DNA from: Amycolatopsis sp. FBCC-B4732
Lineage (GTDB): Bacteria; Actinomycetota; Actinomycetes; Mycobacteriales; Pseudonocardiaceae
Assembly (NCBI RefSeq): GCF_023008405.1
Contig: NZ_CP095376.1
Location: 1,946,001 to 2,010,000, forward strand
Reading direction: 5' to 3'
Length of the DNA stretch: 64,000 nucleotides
Positions 1 through 10,086 of this stretch are shown in pieces. Within the stretch, counting starts at the first letter, position 1. Each line of letters begins with the position of its first letter. The notes beneath the pieces are model-generated. The model saw only the letters and a list, made by a program, of their open reading frames with translations, made no database searches and was not told the origin of the DNA. A program made the position numbers and the translations under genes.

Positions 1-173
1 TCTTCGGACTGGTCTTCCGCGGTGAGCGTGCGCGCCAGGCGCCGGTCGGCGACGTCGGCGTAGCGGGCGTCGCCGACGCCCGCGGGCCGCAGGGCCAGGC
101 GGTCGCGGCGGTTGCGGCGGGGGGACGTCGGTTCGGCGGTGGTCGCCGGGGCGGGTCCGGGCTGGGCGTCCAT
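1..173 (-). CDS. N-terminal part of an unidentified protein, runs off the left edge
   Basis: The frame opens with ATG at 173, preceded by an AAAGTGAGG ribosome site, and stays open to the window edge, giving 57 residues. The visible part is proline- and arginine-rich (SPRRNRRDR) followed by a charged segment, probably a cytoplasmic N-terminus; no domain is recognisable. Two DosR-like boxes lie about 100 and 125 bp upstream, so it probably belongs to the same regulon as its neighbours. The product cannot be named from this fragment. Confidence 0.6.
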   Translation of the reverse strand, partial: MDAQPGPAPATTAEPTSPRRNRRDRLALRPAGVGDARYADVADRRLARTLTAEDQSE

Positions 174-275
174 GGTGTGCCTCACTTTCGTCCGGTCCCA
201 GCCTCCGCCGGGCGGGGCCGGGCGGCGAGGGCCGGACCGCCCCGGTCGCCGGGGCCTCCCGGCCCCGGTTCCGGT

Positions 276-311
276 GGGGCGAAGGCCCATCCGCGTGAGG
301 ACTTCGGTCGT
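276..311. promoter_or_regulatory. Pair of DosR-like boxes
   Basis: GGGGCGAAGGCCCA (276-289) and AGGACTTCGGTCGT (298-311) resemble the DosR palindrome GGGACTWWAGTCCC. Their centres are 22 bp apart, the spacing seen in most promoters of this window. They lie upstream of the leftward partial gene starting at 173. Confidence 0.5.
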
Positions 312-312
312 C

Positions 313-1188
313 TCAGGTGGCGGTGCGCACGAGGTACACCGGGCACGACGCGTTGTGCAGCAGCGCCTGGCCGGTGGAGCCCAGCAGCAGGCCGGGGAAC
401 CCGCCGCGGCCGCGGTCGCCGAGCACGACGAGCTGAGCGGTCGTGCTCTGCCCGATCAGCTCGCGGCGGGGATGGCTGCGGACCACGACCCGGTCGATGC
501 GGACGTCGCCGGCGTCGTGCTCGCCGGTCAGCCCGGCCAGCAGCCGTTGCCCGGCTTCGGCGGAAGCCTGCGGGTCCAGGTGCGGCTCGGTCTCCGGGCG
601 GGGCGGATCGTCCGCCGACGCGTGCACGACGACCAGGCGGGCGTGGCGCGCCTTCGCCTCCGCGACGGCCGTCGCGAGGATCCGGGTGCTCTGCTCGCTG
701 CCGTCGATCCCGGCGACGACCGGACGGTCTTCCGCGCCGGGCTCGTCCCACGTGTCGCCGCGGACCACCACCACGTCCGAGCACGCGTGCGCGCCCACGG
801 CGGAGGCGACCGAGCCGGCGAGGAGACCGGTCAGCCGGCCGTGCCCGCCGGAACCGACCACGACGAGCGCGGCCTTCCGCGACGCTTCGATGAGAGCTTG
901 TGCGGCCCGGTCGGGGTCGAGCCGGGCGGTCACCGCGGGCGCGCCCTGCGCTTCGGCGATCTCGCGGGCGGCGCGCAGGTACCGGTTCCCGTGCGCGCGC
1001 AGGACGTCCCTCATCTCTTCCGGCGGGGGGACGACGCCGCCGGCGAGCAGCGCCGGGAAGTCGAGGGCGTGCACGATTTCCAGCGGGGCGTCGTGCAGGC
1101 GGGCGGTCCGGCCGGCCCAGCGGACGGCGTCGAGCGCCTCGCCCGACCCGTCCACTCCGGTGACGATCGGGCGATCGGTCGTGGTCAT
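313..1188 (-). CDS. Universal stress protein, two USP domains
   Basis: This is a 291-residue cytoplasmic protein with two tandem UspA-type domains (about 1-143 and 154-291). Both carry the ATP-binding pattern G-2X-G-9X-G(S/T): [15 protein letters not shown] near 112-126 and [15 protein letters not shown] near 257-271. Tandem USPs of this size are typical DosR-regulon members in mycobacteria (Rv1996, Rv2005c, Rv2623 class). They are thought to bind ATP and signal energy state. The ATG at 1188 is chosen because AGGAGCC precedes it and homology starts there; an upstream in-frame extension lacks both. It is divergent from the alcohol dehydrogenase at 1341, and the gap holds two boxes. Confidence 0.93.
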   Translation of the reverse strand: MTTTDRPIVTGVDGSGEALDAVRWAGRTARLHDAPLEIVHALDFPALLAGGVVPPPEEMRDVLRAHGNRYLRAAREIAEAQGAPAVTARLDPDRAAQALIEASRKAALVVVGSGGHGRLTGLLAGSVASAVGAHACSDVVVVRGDTWDEPGAEDRPVVAGIDGSEQSTRILATAVAEAKARHARLVVVHASADDPPRPETEPHLDPQASAEAGQRLLAGLTGEHDAGDVRIDRVVVRSHPRRELIGQSTTAQLVVLGDRGRGGFPGLLLGSTGQALLHNASCPVYLVRTAT

Positions 1189-1249
1189 GGCGGCTCCTGA
1201 ATACGGGTGTCGTGAGCCGGACCGTAGGTGGCACCGCCCTGGGCGGCTG

Positions 1250-1285
1250 CGGCCGGAAGTCCTCCGGTGGTGGGACTTCCGGCCG
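1250..1285. promoter_or_regulatory. Two opposed DosR-like boxes between divergent genes
   Basis: GGGACTTCCGGCCG (1272-1285) reads rightwards and AGGACTTCCGGCCG is its near copy on the other strand (1250-1263). Because they are opposed they also form a 14-bp inverted repeat (1249-1262 and 1273-1286). The centres are 22 bp apart, as in other promoters here. I read them as operator sites rather than a terminator because they lie in a divergent promoter region. Confidence 0.5.
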
Positions 1286-1340
1286 CGGTCCGGTGGCGGC
1301 ATGCTGGGCGGGAGAGTCCCGCGAGCGCAGGAGGCCCGTC

Positions 1341-2360
1341 GTGAACCTGCCGGCAACCATGACGGCCTGGCGCGTGACCCGGCCCGGGCCGATCGCCACG
1401 GGCCCCCTCGACCGGTCGCGGGTACCGGTGCTGCGCCCTGCGGACGGCGAACTGCTCGTGCGCGTGCTGGTGTGCGGCGTCTGCCGGACGGACCTGCACG
1501 TGGCGGAAGGCGACCTCCCGGTGCACCGCGAAGGTGTGACGCCGGGCCACGAGGTCGTCGGCGAGGTCGTCGCGCCCGGCGGCGACGTCACCGGCTTCGC
1601 GGCCGGTGACCGGGTGGGGATCGCGTGGCTGCGCGGAACCTGCGGCCGCTGCCGGTACTGCCTGTGCGGGCGGGAGAACCTCTGCCCGGAGTCGCGCTAC
1701 ACCGGCTGGGACGCCGACGGCGGGTACGCCGAGTACGCCGTCGTCCCGGCGGCCTACGCACTGCCGCTGCCCACCGGCTATTCCGACGACGAGCTGGCGC
1801 CGTTGCTGTGCGCCGGGCTGATCGGCTACCACGCGCTCGCCCGGGCCGAGGTGCCGGAGAACGGACGGCTGGGGATCTACGGTTTCGGCGGCAGCGCGCA
1901 CCTGACCGCCCAGGTGGCGATCGCGCGAGGTGCCACCGTGCACGTCATGACGCGCAGCGCCGAAGCGCGCGAGCTCGCCTTGGCGTTGGGTGCGGCCTCA
2001 GCCGGCGACGCCGCCGACCCGGCGCCGGAGCCGTTGGATTCCGCGATCCTGTTCGCGCCCGCCGGCGAACTGGTGCTCCCGGCGCTGGCCGCCCTGGACC
2101 GCGGGGGAACGCTGGCGATCGCGGGCATCCACCTGTCCGACGTGCCCGCGCTGAACTACCAGCAGCACCTGTTCCAGGAGCGTCAGGTGCGCAGTGTCAC
2201 GGCGAACACCCGGGCCGACGCGCGGGAGTTCCTGGCCTTCGCCGGGGTGCACCACCTCGGTGTCAGCACGGTGCCGTACGCGCTGGGCGAGGCGGACCAG
2301 GCCTTGGCGGACCTGGCCGCGGACCGGGTCAACGGCGCGGCGGTGTTGCGGGCCGGCTGA
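1341..2360 (+). CDS. Zinc-dependent alcohol dehydrogenase (MDR family)
   Basis: This 339-residue medium-chain dehydrogenase should oxidise alcohols or reduce aldehydes with NAD(P). Catalytic zinc ligands are visible as C45 ([10 protein letters not shown]) and H70-E71 (GHE). A structural-zinc lobe is seen at C101, C104, C107 and C115. The nucleotide-binding turn is [10 protein letters not shown] (178-187), the form usual in the AdhA/CAD2-like subgroup, not the canonical GxGxxG. The GTG at 1341 is chosen because CAGGAGG lies just upstream. M. tuberculosis AdhA (Rv1862) is the nearest relative I recall. The promoter shares the opposed boxes with the divergent USP. Confidence 0.88.
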   Translation: MNLPATMTAWRVTRPGPIATGPLDRSRVPVLRPADGELLVRVLVCGVCRTDLHVAEGDLPVHREGVTPGHEVVGEVVAPGGDVTGFAAGDRVGIAWLRGTCGRCRYCLCGRENLCPESRYTGWDADGGYAEYAVVPAAYALPLPTGYSDDELAPLLCAGLIGYHALARAEVPENGRLGIYGFGGSAHLTAQVAIARGATVHVMTRSAEARELALALGAASAGDAADPAPEPLDSAILFAPAGELVLPALAALDRGGTLAIAGIHLSDVPALNYQQHLFQERQVRSVTANTRADAREFLAFAGVHHLGVSTVPYALGEADQALADLAADRVNGAAVLRAG

Positions 2361-2380
2361 GCCGGGCCCCAGCCGGACGG

Positions 2381-2728
2381 TCACGGCCGCCTCACCGGGA
2401 TCCGGAAGTGCCGGACCGTCGTGGCCGCCCACAGCACCGCGATCAGCCCGATGAGCACCGCGAGCGTCGGGCGGTCACCCGTGACCAGGGTGAAGACCGC
2501 GAACAGCAGCACGGCCACGCCGAGCGGGACACCGAGCCACAGCGACGCGCGGGTCCACCGCTGCGCCCCGAGCACGCAGGCGGTCAGGCCCAGCGCGAGC
2601 GCCGTCGCGGCCATGGCGCGAGCGCCGTGTACCCACAGCGCCGTTCCGTCGGGCAGGTAATCGACGTACAGGGCGACCGTGACCAGCACCGGCACGGTCG
2701 CCGCGGCGTCTCGCCATTCCTGGGGCAT
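2381..2728 (-). CDS. Small integral membrane protein, function unknown
   Basis: The product is 115 residues with about four hydrophobic segments (roughly 10-25, 35-55, 60-80 and 85-105). It is probably a polytopic inner-membrane protein with a basic C-terminus (RHFRIPVRRP). The ATG at 2728 has a strong GGGGAGGAGG site. It is convergent with the alcohol dehydrogenase and divergent from the USP at 2880, sharing that gene's box-containing promoter region, so regulation by DosR is possible. No family is recognised. Confidence 0.72.
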   Translation of the reverse strand: MPQEWRDAAATVPVLVTVALYVDYLPDGTALWVHGARAMAATALALGLTACVLGAQRWTRASLWLGVPLGVAVLLFAVFTLVTGDRPTLAVLIGLIAVLWAATTVRHFRIPVRRP

Positions 2729-2778
2729 CGCGGAACCTCCTCCCCGCTCACGATGCCCGCCTGGCCGCGTACCAGGAG

Positions 2779-2814
2779 CGGCCGAAGGTCACCTGGGGCG
2801 AGGACGAACGACCG
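2779..2814. promoter_or_regulatory. Pair of DosR-like boxes
   Basis: CGGCCGAAGGTCAC (2779-2792) matches 12 of 14 bases of the box at 62925. AGGACGAACGACCG (2801-2814) is weaker. Centres are 22 bp apart. They lie 65-100 bp before the USP at 2880 and could also serve the divergent gene at 2728. Confidence 0.48.
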
Positions 2815-2879
2815 CAGCGGGTGCTTCCGGCGGCGACCTACCGTCGGGGCCACGAACTTGACCCCCCGGAGGAAACGTC

Positions 2880-3764
2880 ATGAGCGCAACCGGAAACCCA
2901 CCGATCGTGGTGGCCGTGGACGGTTCGGAAACGGCTGCCGCGGCTGCACTGTGGGCGGCCGGGGAAGCCGCCCGCCGGCACGCTTCGCTGCTCGTCTTCA
3001 CCGCATACGGCTACGAAGACGCCGCGTTCGGCGGCAAGCTCTACCCGCCGTCGGACTGGCTCGCGGTCAAGGAAGCGGAAGCCGACCAGCTGGTCCGGCA
3101 GACGCGCGCCACCCTCGAAGCCGCCGTTCCCGGGCTGGAGATCGCCACCGAGACCAGTGACCGCGGGCCGGTTCCGGGGTTGCTGGAGGTGTCGGGCCGG
3201 GCCCGGCTGCTCGTCACCGGGGAGCCCGTCGGCTCGATCGCGGGGTTGTTCAGCGGCTCGCCCGACGTGGACCTCGCGGCCAAGGCGCACTGCCCGGTGG
3301 TCGTCGTGCGCGGGAACGAAAACGCCGACGGCCCGGTCGTCGTCGGCACCGACGGCAGCCCGCTCAGCGAGGCCGCGATCGCGTGGGCCTTCGAGGAGGC
3401 TTCGCTCCGCAACGCCCCGCTGATCGCGCTGTACACGTGGCACGACGGCGACACCGCCGGCTTGTTCAGCGACGGCAACGTCGCGTTCCAGGGCGAAGGT
3501 CTGCAGGATTCCGGCCGCCGGCTGCTCGCGCAGCGGCTCGCCGGGTGGCAGGAGAAGTACCCGGACGTGGCCGTCGAGCGCCGGGTCGAGCACGACAAAC
3601 CCCGCGCCCGCCTGCTTTCGGCGAGTCACGACGCGCAGCTGGTCGTCGTCGGCAGCCGCGGCCGCGGCGGTTTCACCGGCCTCGTCCTCGGCTCGACGAG
3701 CCAGGCGCTCCTGCACCACGCGGGCTGCCCCGTCATGGTCGTCCGTACCGAGAAAGAGGTGTGA
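2880..3764 (+). CDS. Universal stress protein, two USP domains
   Basis: The protein has 294 residues and two USP domains. The second has a perfect nucleotide-binding pattern ([15 protein letters not shown], near 258-272) followed by the usual LLHHAGCPVMVVR ending. The first pattern is degenerate (GEPVGSIAGLFSGS, near 114-127), suggesting only one domain binds ATP. The ATG at 2880 follows CCGGAGGAAACGTC. It forms a two-gene unit with the CBS-BON gene that starts two bases after its stop. Confidence 0.93.
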   Translation: MSATGNPPIVVAVDGSETAAAAALWAAGEAARRHASLLVFTAYGYEDAAFGGKLYPPSDWLAVKEAEADQLVRQTRATLEAAVPGLEIATETSDRGPVPGLLEVSGRARLLVTGEPVGSIAGLFSGSPDVDLAAKAHCPVVVVRGNENADGPVVVGTDGSPLSEAAIAWAFEEASLRNAPLIALYTWHDGDTAGLFSDGNVAFQGEGLQDSGRRLLAQRLAGWQEKYPDVAVERRVEHDKPRARLLSASHDAQLVVVGSRGRGGFTGLVLGSTSQALLHHAGCPVMVVRTEKEV

Positions 3765-3766
3765 AC

Positions 3767-4399
3767 ATGAACGCCGGCCCGGTGTCCGTGGTGATGACCG
3801 CCGACCCGATCACCGTCTCCGTGCAGACGCCGTTCAAGGACATCGCCCAGCTGCTCACCGGCAACGGGATCAGCGCGGTCGGGGTGCTGGACAAGACCGG
3901 CGCGCTCGTCGGGGTCGTCTCCGAGGCGGATCTGCTCCCGCACCTGTGGGACCGCAAACCCCGGTGGCGCGACCGCCGGCTCGCCCGCAAGGCGACGGCG
4001 TGCGTGGCGAAGGACCTGATGACCAGCCCGGCCGTCACGATCGACGCCGGCGCCACGCTCGCCGAGGCGGCCGCGACGTTCGCGCACAGCGGCGTCCGGC
4101 GGTTGTTCGTGCTGCGCGGCGGAAAGGTGGCGGGCGTGCTGTCCCGCCGCGACCTGGTCTCGGTCTTCACCCGCGGCGACGCGGACCTCGAGCGCGAGGT
4201 GAGCGACCGGGTGCTGCGCGAGCAGCTGAACCTCGGCCCGGACCGCGTGCGCGTCGAGGTGCGCGCCGGCATCGTGACGGTCGTGGGCCGCGTGGAGCGG
4301 CGCAGCGACATCGACCCGGTGACGCGGCTGATCCAGGAGCTGTCCGGCGTCGTGGAGGTGCGCAACCGCCTGGACTACGTCTGGAACGACGTGGCTTGA
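3767..4399 (+). CDS. CBS-CBS-BON protein
   Basis: The 210-residue protein has two CBS motifs (about 5-60 and 82-138), which normally bind adenosyl nucleotides, and a C-terminal BON domain (about 140-208; 'VEVRAGIVTVVGRV'), often linked to membranes or phospholipid. It resembles M. tuberculosis Hrp1 (Rv2626c) with an added BON tail. The start is ATG 3767, with AAAGAGGT eight bases upstream; a GTG at 3761 overlapping the previous stop is possible. It is cotranscribed with the USP and followed by a strong terminator. Confidence 0.88.
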   Translation: MNAGPVSVVMTADPITVSVQTPFKDIAQLLTGNGISAVGVLDKTGALVGVVSEADLLPHLWDRKPRWRDRRLARKATACVAKDLMTSPAVTIDAGATLAEAAATFAHSGVRRLFVLRGGKVAGVLSRRDLVSVFTRGDADLEREVSDRVLREQLNLGPDRVRVEVRAGIVTVVGRVERRSDIDPVTRLIQELSGVVEVRNRLDYVWNDVA

Positions 4400-4416
4400 G
4401 CGAGGTACCGGAAAGG

Positions 4417-4445
4417 CCTCCGTCCTGAGTGGACGGAGGTCTTTC
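4417..4445. terminator. Intrinsic terminator, possibly bidirectional
   Basis: CCTCCGTCC (4417-4425), a five-base loop and GGACGGAGG (4431-4439) form a 9-bp perfect stem followed by TCTTTCCC. It follows the CBS-BON gene by 17 bases. It also faces the leftward genes ending near 4643, so it may stop both. Confidence 0.8.
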
Positions 4446-4450
4446 CCGTA

Positions 4451-4639
4451 GGTGCTTCGGTTCTTGTCGCGCGGCGGGTTCGGGTCGTGCCCCTTCGGCG
4501 AGGTGTCCTTCTGCCGGATCCGGCCGTCGCGGCCGTGCACCACGGTTTCCCCACCGGTGTTCGCGGTGATGCCACGAGCCCGGGCTGTCGCCTGTGCCTG
4601 CGTGTCGGTGCAGGCGCTCGGCACGCTGTGCCCTTCCGG
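4451..4639 (-). pseudogene. Fragment of a DUF2188 protein
   Basis: Translated leftwards, this stretch gives PPEGHSVPSACTDTQAQA, then ARARGITANTGGETVVHG and RDGRIRQKDT, ending near NPPRDK. This matches the C-terminal two thirds of DUF2188 proteins as I remember them (DTQAEAI, then VIHGRDGRI). The N-terminal strand is missing and the frame sits directly behind the TGA of the nitroreductase, in the same frame. There is no stop where the family ends: the frame runs on through the terminator hairpin. Both ends are therefore damaged. A short protein from GTG 4624 cannot be excluded. Confidence 0.6.
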
Positions 4640-4642
4640 CGG

Positions 4643-5668
4643 TCAGCGCGCCCGCAGCTGCTCCGGGATCGGCAGGCCCGCGCCGTACGGGTGGGGGACC
4701 GGGCGCAGGACCTCGCTGATCGGGCGTCGCGGTGTGGCCGGCAGCGGGGGCGCGCCCGGTGGCAGGTGGCCGACGCGGATGACCAGCTGCGGCTCGAGCC
4801 GTCCGTCGAGGACGCAGTCGCGGACCAGGGCGCGCGTGCTGGTGAGCTCGAACGGCTCGGTGTACACGCACGATGCGAGGCCGAGCCGGGTCGCGGTGAG
4901 CAGGACCGCGCTGGTGGCCTCGCCGGCGTGGAGGCGGTCGAGGGCGGTGTCGCCCGCGGTGGCCAGCACGGTGAGGGCGGCGCCGTCCGGACCCGCCGTG
5001 TCGGGCAAGCGGGCGCCGGCGAACTCGCGGACCCGCAGTTCGTGCGGCGAAGCGGGGGCACGGACCGCGTTCCGCGCGGGTACTCCGTCCGGTGCGTAGT
5101 TCCGTCCGCTCCACGCCGCGAGCTCGATCTCGTAGTCCGGGTCCGCCCGGTGGAGGCCGTCGGCTTCGGTGGCCGCGCCCGTGAGCGCCGACCGGCGGGG
5201 TGCTTCGGTGACGATCCGCAGAACGGCGTCCCGGTCGGCCGCGCTCTTCTGCAGGAAGATCTCGTCGCGCACCGGCAACGGCCCGGCTGCGTAGCGCCGG
5301 CGGTCCGAGCGGCGGCGGGGGATGGCCGCGGCGAGGGCGATGTCGGCGTCGCGGGTGTCGTGGGGCACCAGGTCGATGCGGGCGAGCAGGTCCGGCCGCG
5401 CCGGGTCGGGCAGCCGGTGGACCTGCGCCGCCCAGCCCATCGCCGCGGCGGCGATCGTGAAGTGGTGCAGGGCGCAGCCGCAGCTGACGAGCAGGTCGCG
5501 GCCGTCGGGGTCGGCGTGCCGCAGCCGGCGGCGCGGGTCGGCCCGCAGCTCGACCGTGCGGCCGCTGAAGTGCCACTGCCACGGCTGGGAGTTGTGCACC
5601 GATGGGGCCCGCACCGCGAGCGCGACGGCCGCCCTCACGGTGTAGGCGTCGGGCGTCGTGTGGTCCAT
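4643..5668 (-). CDS. Acg-type nitroreductase-like flavoprotein
   Basis: The product has 341 residues and the duplicated nitroreductase fold of the Acg family (M. tuberculosis Rv2032, Rv3127, Rv3131). The FMN-contact segment [13 protein letters not shown] lies near 20-32 and SCGCALHH near 62-69. In Acg itself the flavin is reported to be buried and the enzyme does not reduce nitro compounds, so storage or sequestration of FMN is as likely as catalysis. The start ATG 5668 follows GAGGAGGAACG. DosR-like boxes lie upstream, in the gap to the divergent DUF2267 gene. Confidence 0.87.
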   Translation of the reverse strand: MDHTTPDAYTVRAAVALAVRAPSVHNSQPWQWHFSGRTVELRADPRRRLRHADPDGRDLLVSCGCALHHFTIAAAAMGWAAQVHRLPDPARPDLLARIDLVPHDTRDADIALAAAIPRRRSDRRRYAAGPLPVRDEIFLQKSAADRDAVLRIVTEAPRRSALTGAATEADGLHRADPDYEIELAAWSGRNYAPDGVPARNAVRAPASPHELRVREFAGARLPDTAGPDGAALTVLATAGDTALDRLHAGEATSAVLLTATRLGLASCVYTEPFELTSTRALVRDCVLDGRLEPQLVIRVGHLPPGAPPLPATPRRPISEVLRPVPHPYGAGLPIPEQLRAR

Positions 5669-5723
5669 CGTTCCTCCTCGGATCGCGTGCTCCCATGCTT
5701 TCCGGGCCGGGCGGCGGCCCCCA

Positions 5724-5781
5724 GGGCCGAAGGGCTTCCACGCGGGTACGCCGAGGTGACCCGGTCGAGGCCCTTAGGCCC
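5724..5781. promoter_or_regulatory. DosR-like boxes between divergent genes
   Basis: GGGCCGAAGGGCTT (5724-5737) and AGGCCCTTAGGCCC (5768-5781) have centres 44 bp apart, twice the usual 22. The first lies 56 bp from the nitroreductase start and the second 58 bp from the DUF2267 start, so each may serve one gene. Confidence 0.45.
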
Positions 5782-5838
5782 TTTTCCGGCGCGGTCGCCG
5801 GGGCGACCCTGGTGCTTCCGATCGAACGGGAGGTGCGC

Positions 5839-6271
5839 ATGCGGCACCCGGGAGTCCCCTTCGCCGGGGCAGCGGAGATCGCGGCCGAATGGCTGGCCGC
5901 CGTGGGCGAGCGGCTCGGCACCGACGACCGCGCGGTCGCCTACCGGATGCTCCGGGCGTGGTTGCACACCGTCCGGGACCGGCTCACCGTCGAGTCCGCC
6001 GCCCGCTTCGCCGCGTCACTGCCGGACTTGCTGCGCGGGCTGTTCTACGAAAGCTGGACCCCGCACCACGTGCCCACCCGCTACCACGTGCCGGGCTTCG
6101 TCGCGAGGTTCGCCGGTTCGGCGGACACCACCCGCGCCGAAGTCCCCGCGGCGGCCGCGGCCGTGACGGCGGCGCTGGAAGAGCTGTGCCCGCCCGGCCG
6201 GCTCGAGGACGTCTTCCGTGCGCTGCCGGACTCCCTGACGGCGCTGCTGACCGGTCACGCGGAGGTACCCC

Positions 6272-6282
<11 letters not shown>
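5839..6282 (+). CDS. DUF2267 protein
   Basis: The protein has 147 residues and matches the DUF2267 helical family (for example AYRMLRAWLHTVRDRL, then LPDLLRGLFYESWTP). The function is unknown; in actinobacteria it often occurs beside stress and CBS/USP genes. The ATG at 5839 follows CGGGAGGTGCGC. Its last 11 bases overlap the GTG start of the metal ATPase, so the two are translationally coupled and probably work together. Confidence 0.8.
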
Positions 6283-8536
<2,254 letters not shown>

Positions 8537-8826
8537 GCAGCCGAACGTCGCTGACAACTCGGCCAAACCGGCCCGCTGCTCACCGAGTAAGTTCCCCAGG
8601 CTTCGTGGGGCAGTCTTGATGCGTTGCGTCCGCGAAAGGCAGCGATGCCGCCAGATTGTGCCCACGCTGCGAAACCTGGGAAGGAACTGGTCTGCCCATG
8701 AGCTTCCGAGTCCTCCTTGCCGAAGTGGAAGCGGGCGAGTCCACCCGACCTGGAAGCCGTTGCAGCAGCAGGTTTCCACCAGGTCGTGACGGCCCCGCGG
8801 GCGTCACGCCGAGTCGCTGAGCTGCG
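8537..8826. other. Intergenic block of about 290 bp with no recognisable gene
   Basis: This block lies between two genes that point at each other. It is visibly less GC-rich than its surroundings. It holds a short hairpin CCCCA-GGCTTCG-TGGGG near 8591-8607 and a 40-codon frame (8699-8821) starting MSFRVLLAEVEAG. That start faintly recalls a response-regulator N-terminus, but it ends early and has no clear ribosome site. I regard the block as remnant DNA, not an active gene. Confidence 0.5.
8785..8808. terminator. Palindrome, possible terminator of the leftward protease gene
   Basis: CGTGACG and CGTCACG arms enclose a GC-rich centre with one mismatched pair. It sits just downstream of the stop of the protease gene on the minus strand. 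No T-run follows, so this is a weak call. Confidence 0.4.
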
Positions 8827-9957
8827 CTACCGGGCCGAACGGCGGGCTTCGGCGCCCAGCACCGCCAGCTCGAGCGTGCGGGCGACGTCGGCCGGGCTGA
8901 CCACGCCGGCCAGCACGCCGTCCGAGACCACCAGGACGAGGTCCTGCCCCGGCCGGTTGCCGATCCGGCCGAGGACCGCGCTCAGCGGCGTTTCCGGGGC
9001 CGCCAGGAGGCAGGCGGGTGGTCGCGCGCAGACGTCTTCGACCCGGGTCGAGGCCCGTACCTGCTCCGGTACGCGGCCGAGCCGGGCCAGGCTGACCACG
9101 CCGAGCGGGCGGCCGTCGAACGAAACCACCGGGAACGTCCGGAACCGCGCCGACGCGGCCTGCTCGGCGAATCCCCGGACGGTGAACCAGCCGGGAGCCG
9201 TGACCGGGTCCGGCGTCATGATCTCGCCGAGCCGGATCCGGCCGAGGACCTCGGGTGCCGGGCCCGCCGCGAGCTCGGCACGGGCGCTGAAGGCCAGGAA
9301 CCAGCCGATGCCCGCCAGCCACAGACCGGCGAAACTGCCGAACCACAGCAGCTCGACCAGGCCGGCCACGGCCAGCAGCAGCCCGACGACGTTGCCCGAC
9401 CGGGCCGCGGTGGCCTGCGCCCGGCGCTTGTCGCCGGTCAGCCGCCAGACGATCGCCTGCAGGACCCGGCCGCCGTCCAGCGGTGCGCCCGGCAGCAGGT
9501 TGAACACCGCCAGCGCCAGGTTCGTCCAGCCCAGCCAGGACGCCGTCACACCGGCGATGCCGGGAAGCAGGAAGGAGGCACCGAGGAAGCCCGCACCGGC
9601 CAGGAGGCTCGTCACCGGACCGGCGACCGCGACCGCGAACGCCGTCCGCGGGGTCGGGGGTTCGTCGGGCATCTCGGTGCTGCCGCCGAGCACCCACAGC
9701 GTGACGCGGTCCACGGCCAGCCCGCGGTGCCGCGCGACGAGCGCGTGGCCGAGTTCGTGCGCCAGCAGGGAGCCGAGGAACAGCACCGCGCCGAGCAACC
9801 CGGCCGTCCAGTACACCGCCGGGGACCGGCCGGGGACTGCCTCCGGCAGCAGGGATTGCGCCAGCAGCCCGGCCAGCAGGGCCATGATCAGCAGCACGGA
9901 CCAGTGCGCGCCGACGCGGACACCGGCGGGCCGCCCGAGCGGGAAGGTGGCGTTCAT
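8827..9957 (-). CDS. Site-2 protease (M50 family) with CBS domains, Rip3-like
   Basis: The 376-residue membrane metalloprotease has HELGH (67-71) as zinc ligands and NLLPGAPLDGGR (153-164) with the third ligand D161. Several transmembrane helices fill the first 230 residues, and two CBS motifs occupy about 235-370 ('LGEIMTPDPVTAPGW'). Such enzymes cut membrane-anchored regulators such as anti-sigma factors. M. tuberculosis Rip3 (Rv2625c), a DosR-regulon gene beside hrp1, has the same architecture. The start ATG 9957 follows GGGAGGACGG; the open frame extends upstream only as an antisense of ppk2. Confidence 0.9.
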   Translation of the reverse strand: MNATFPLGRPAGVRVGAHWSVLLIMALLAGLLAQSLLPEAVPGRSPAVYWTAGLLGAVLFLGSLLAHELGHALVARHRGLAVDRVTLWVLGGSTEMPDEPPTPRTAFAVAVAGPVTSLLAGAGFLGASFLLPGIAGVTASWLGWTNLALAVFNLLPGAPLDGGRVLQAIVWRLTGDKRRAQATAARSGNVVGLLLAVAGLVELLWFGSFAGLWLAGIGWFLAFSARAELAAGPAPEVLGRIRLGEIMTPDPVTAPGWFTVRGFAEQAASARFRTFPVVSFDGRPLGVVSLARLGRVPEQVRASTRVEDVCARPPACLLAAPETPLSAVLGRIGNRPGQDLVLVVSDGVLAGVVSPADVARTLELAVLGAEARRSAR

Positions 9958-10014
9958 GCCCCGACCGTCCTCCCGCGGGCGCGCGCGGGCGAGGGCCGCA
10001 CCGCCTCGCGGAGA

Positions 10015-10050
10015 GGGACCAAAGACCCCTGCGCCGCCGACGTCCGGCCG
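10015..10050. promoter_or_regulatory. Pair of DosR-like boxes between divergent genes
   Basis: GGGACCAAAGACCC (10015-10028) differs from the DosR palindrome at two positions. CCGACGTCCGGCCG (10037-10050) is a weaker partner, similar to the box at 1272, with its centre exactly 22 bp away. They lie between the protease (start 9957) and ppk2 (start 10087). Confidence 0.6.
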
Positions 10051-10086
10051 CAGCCGGGCGGCCACCGCGGTTCGTAGCGTCGGGGT

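Noticed and set aside
1249..1286. 14-bp inverted repeat read as a terminator
   Set aside because: It lies between two divergent starts, not after a gene, and its arms are two opposed regulator-like boxes at the usual 22-bp spacing.
8699..8821. 40-codon frame starting MSFRVLLAEVEAG as a gene
   Set aside because: No good ribosome site, early stop, and the end overlaps a palindrome; kept only as a note on the interval.
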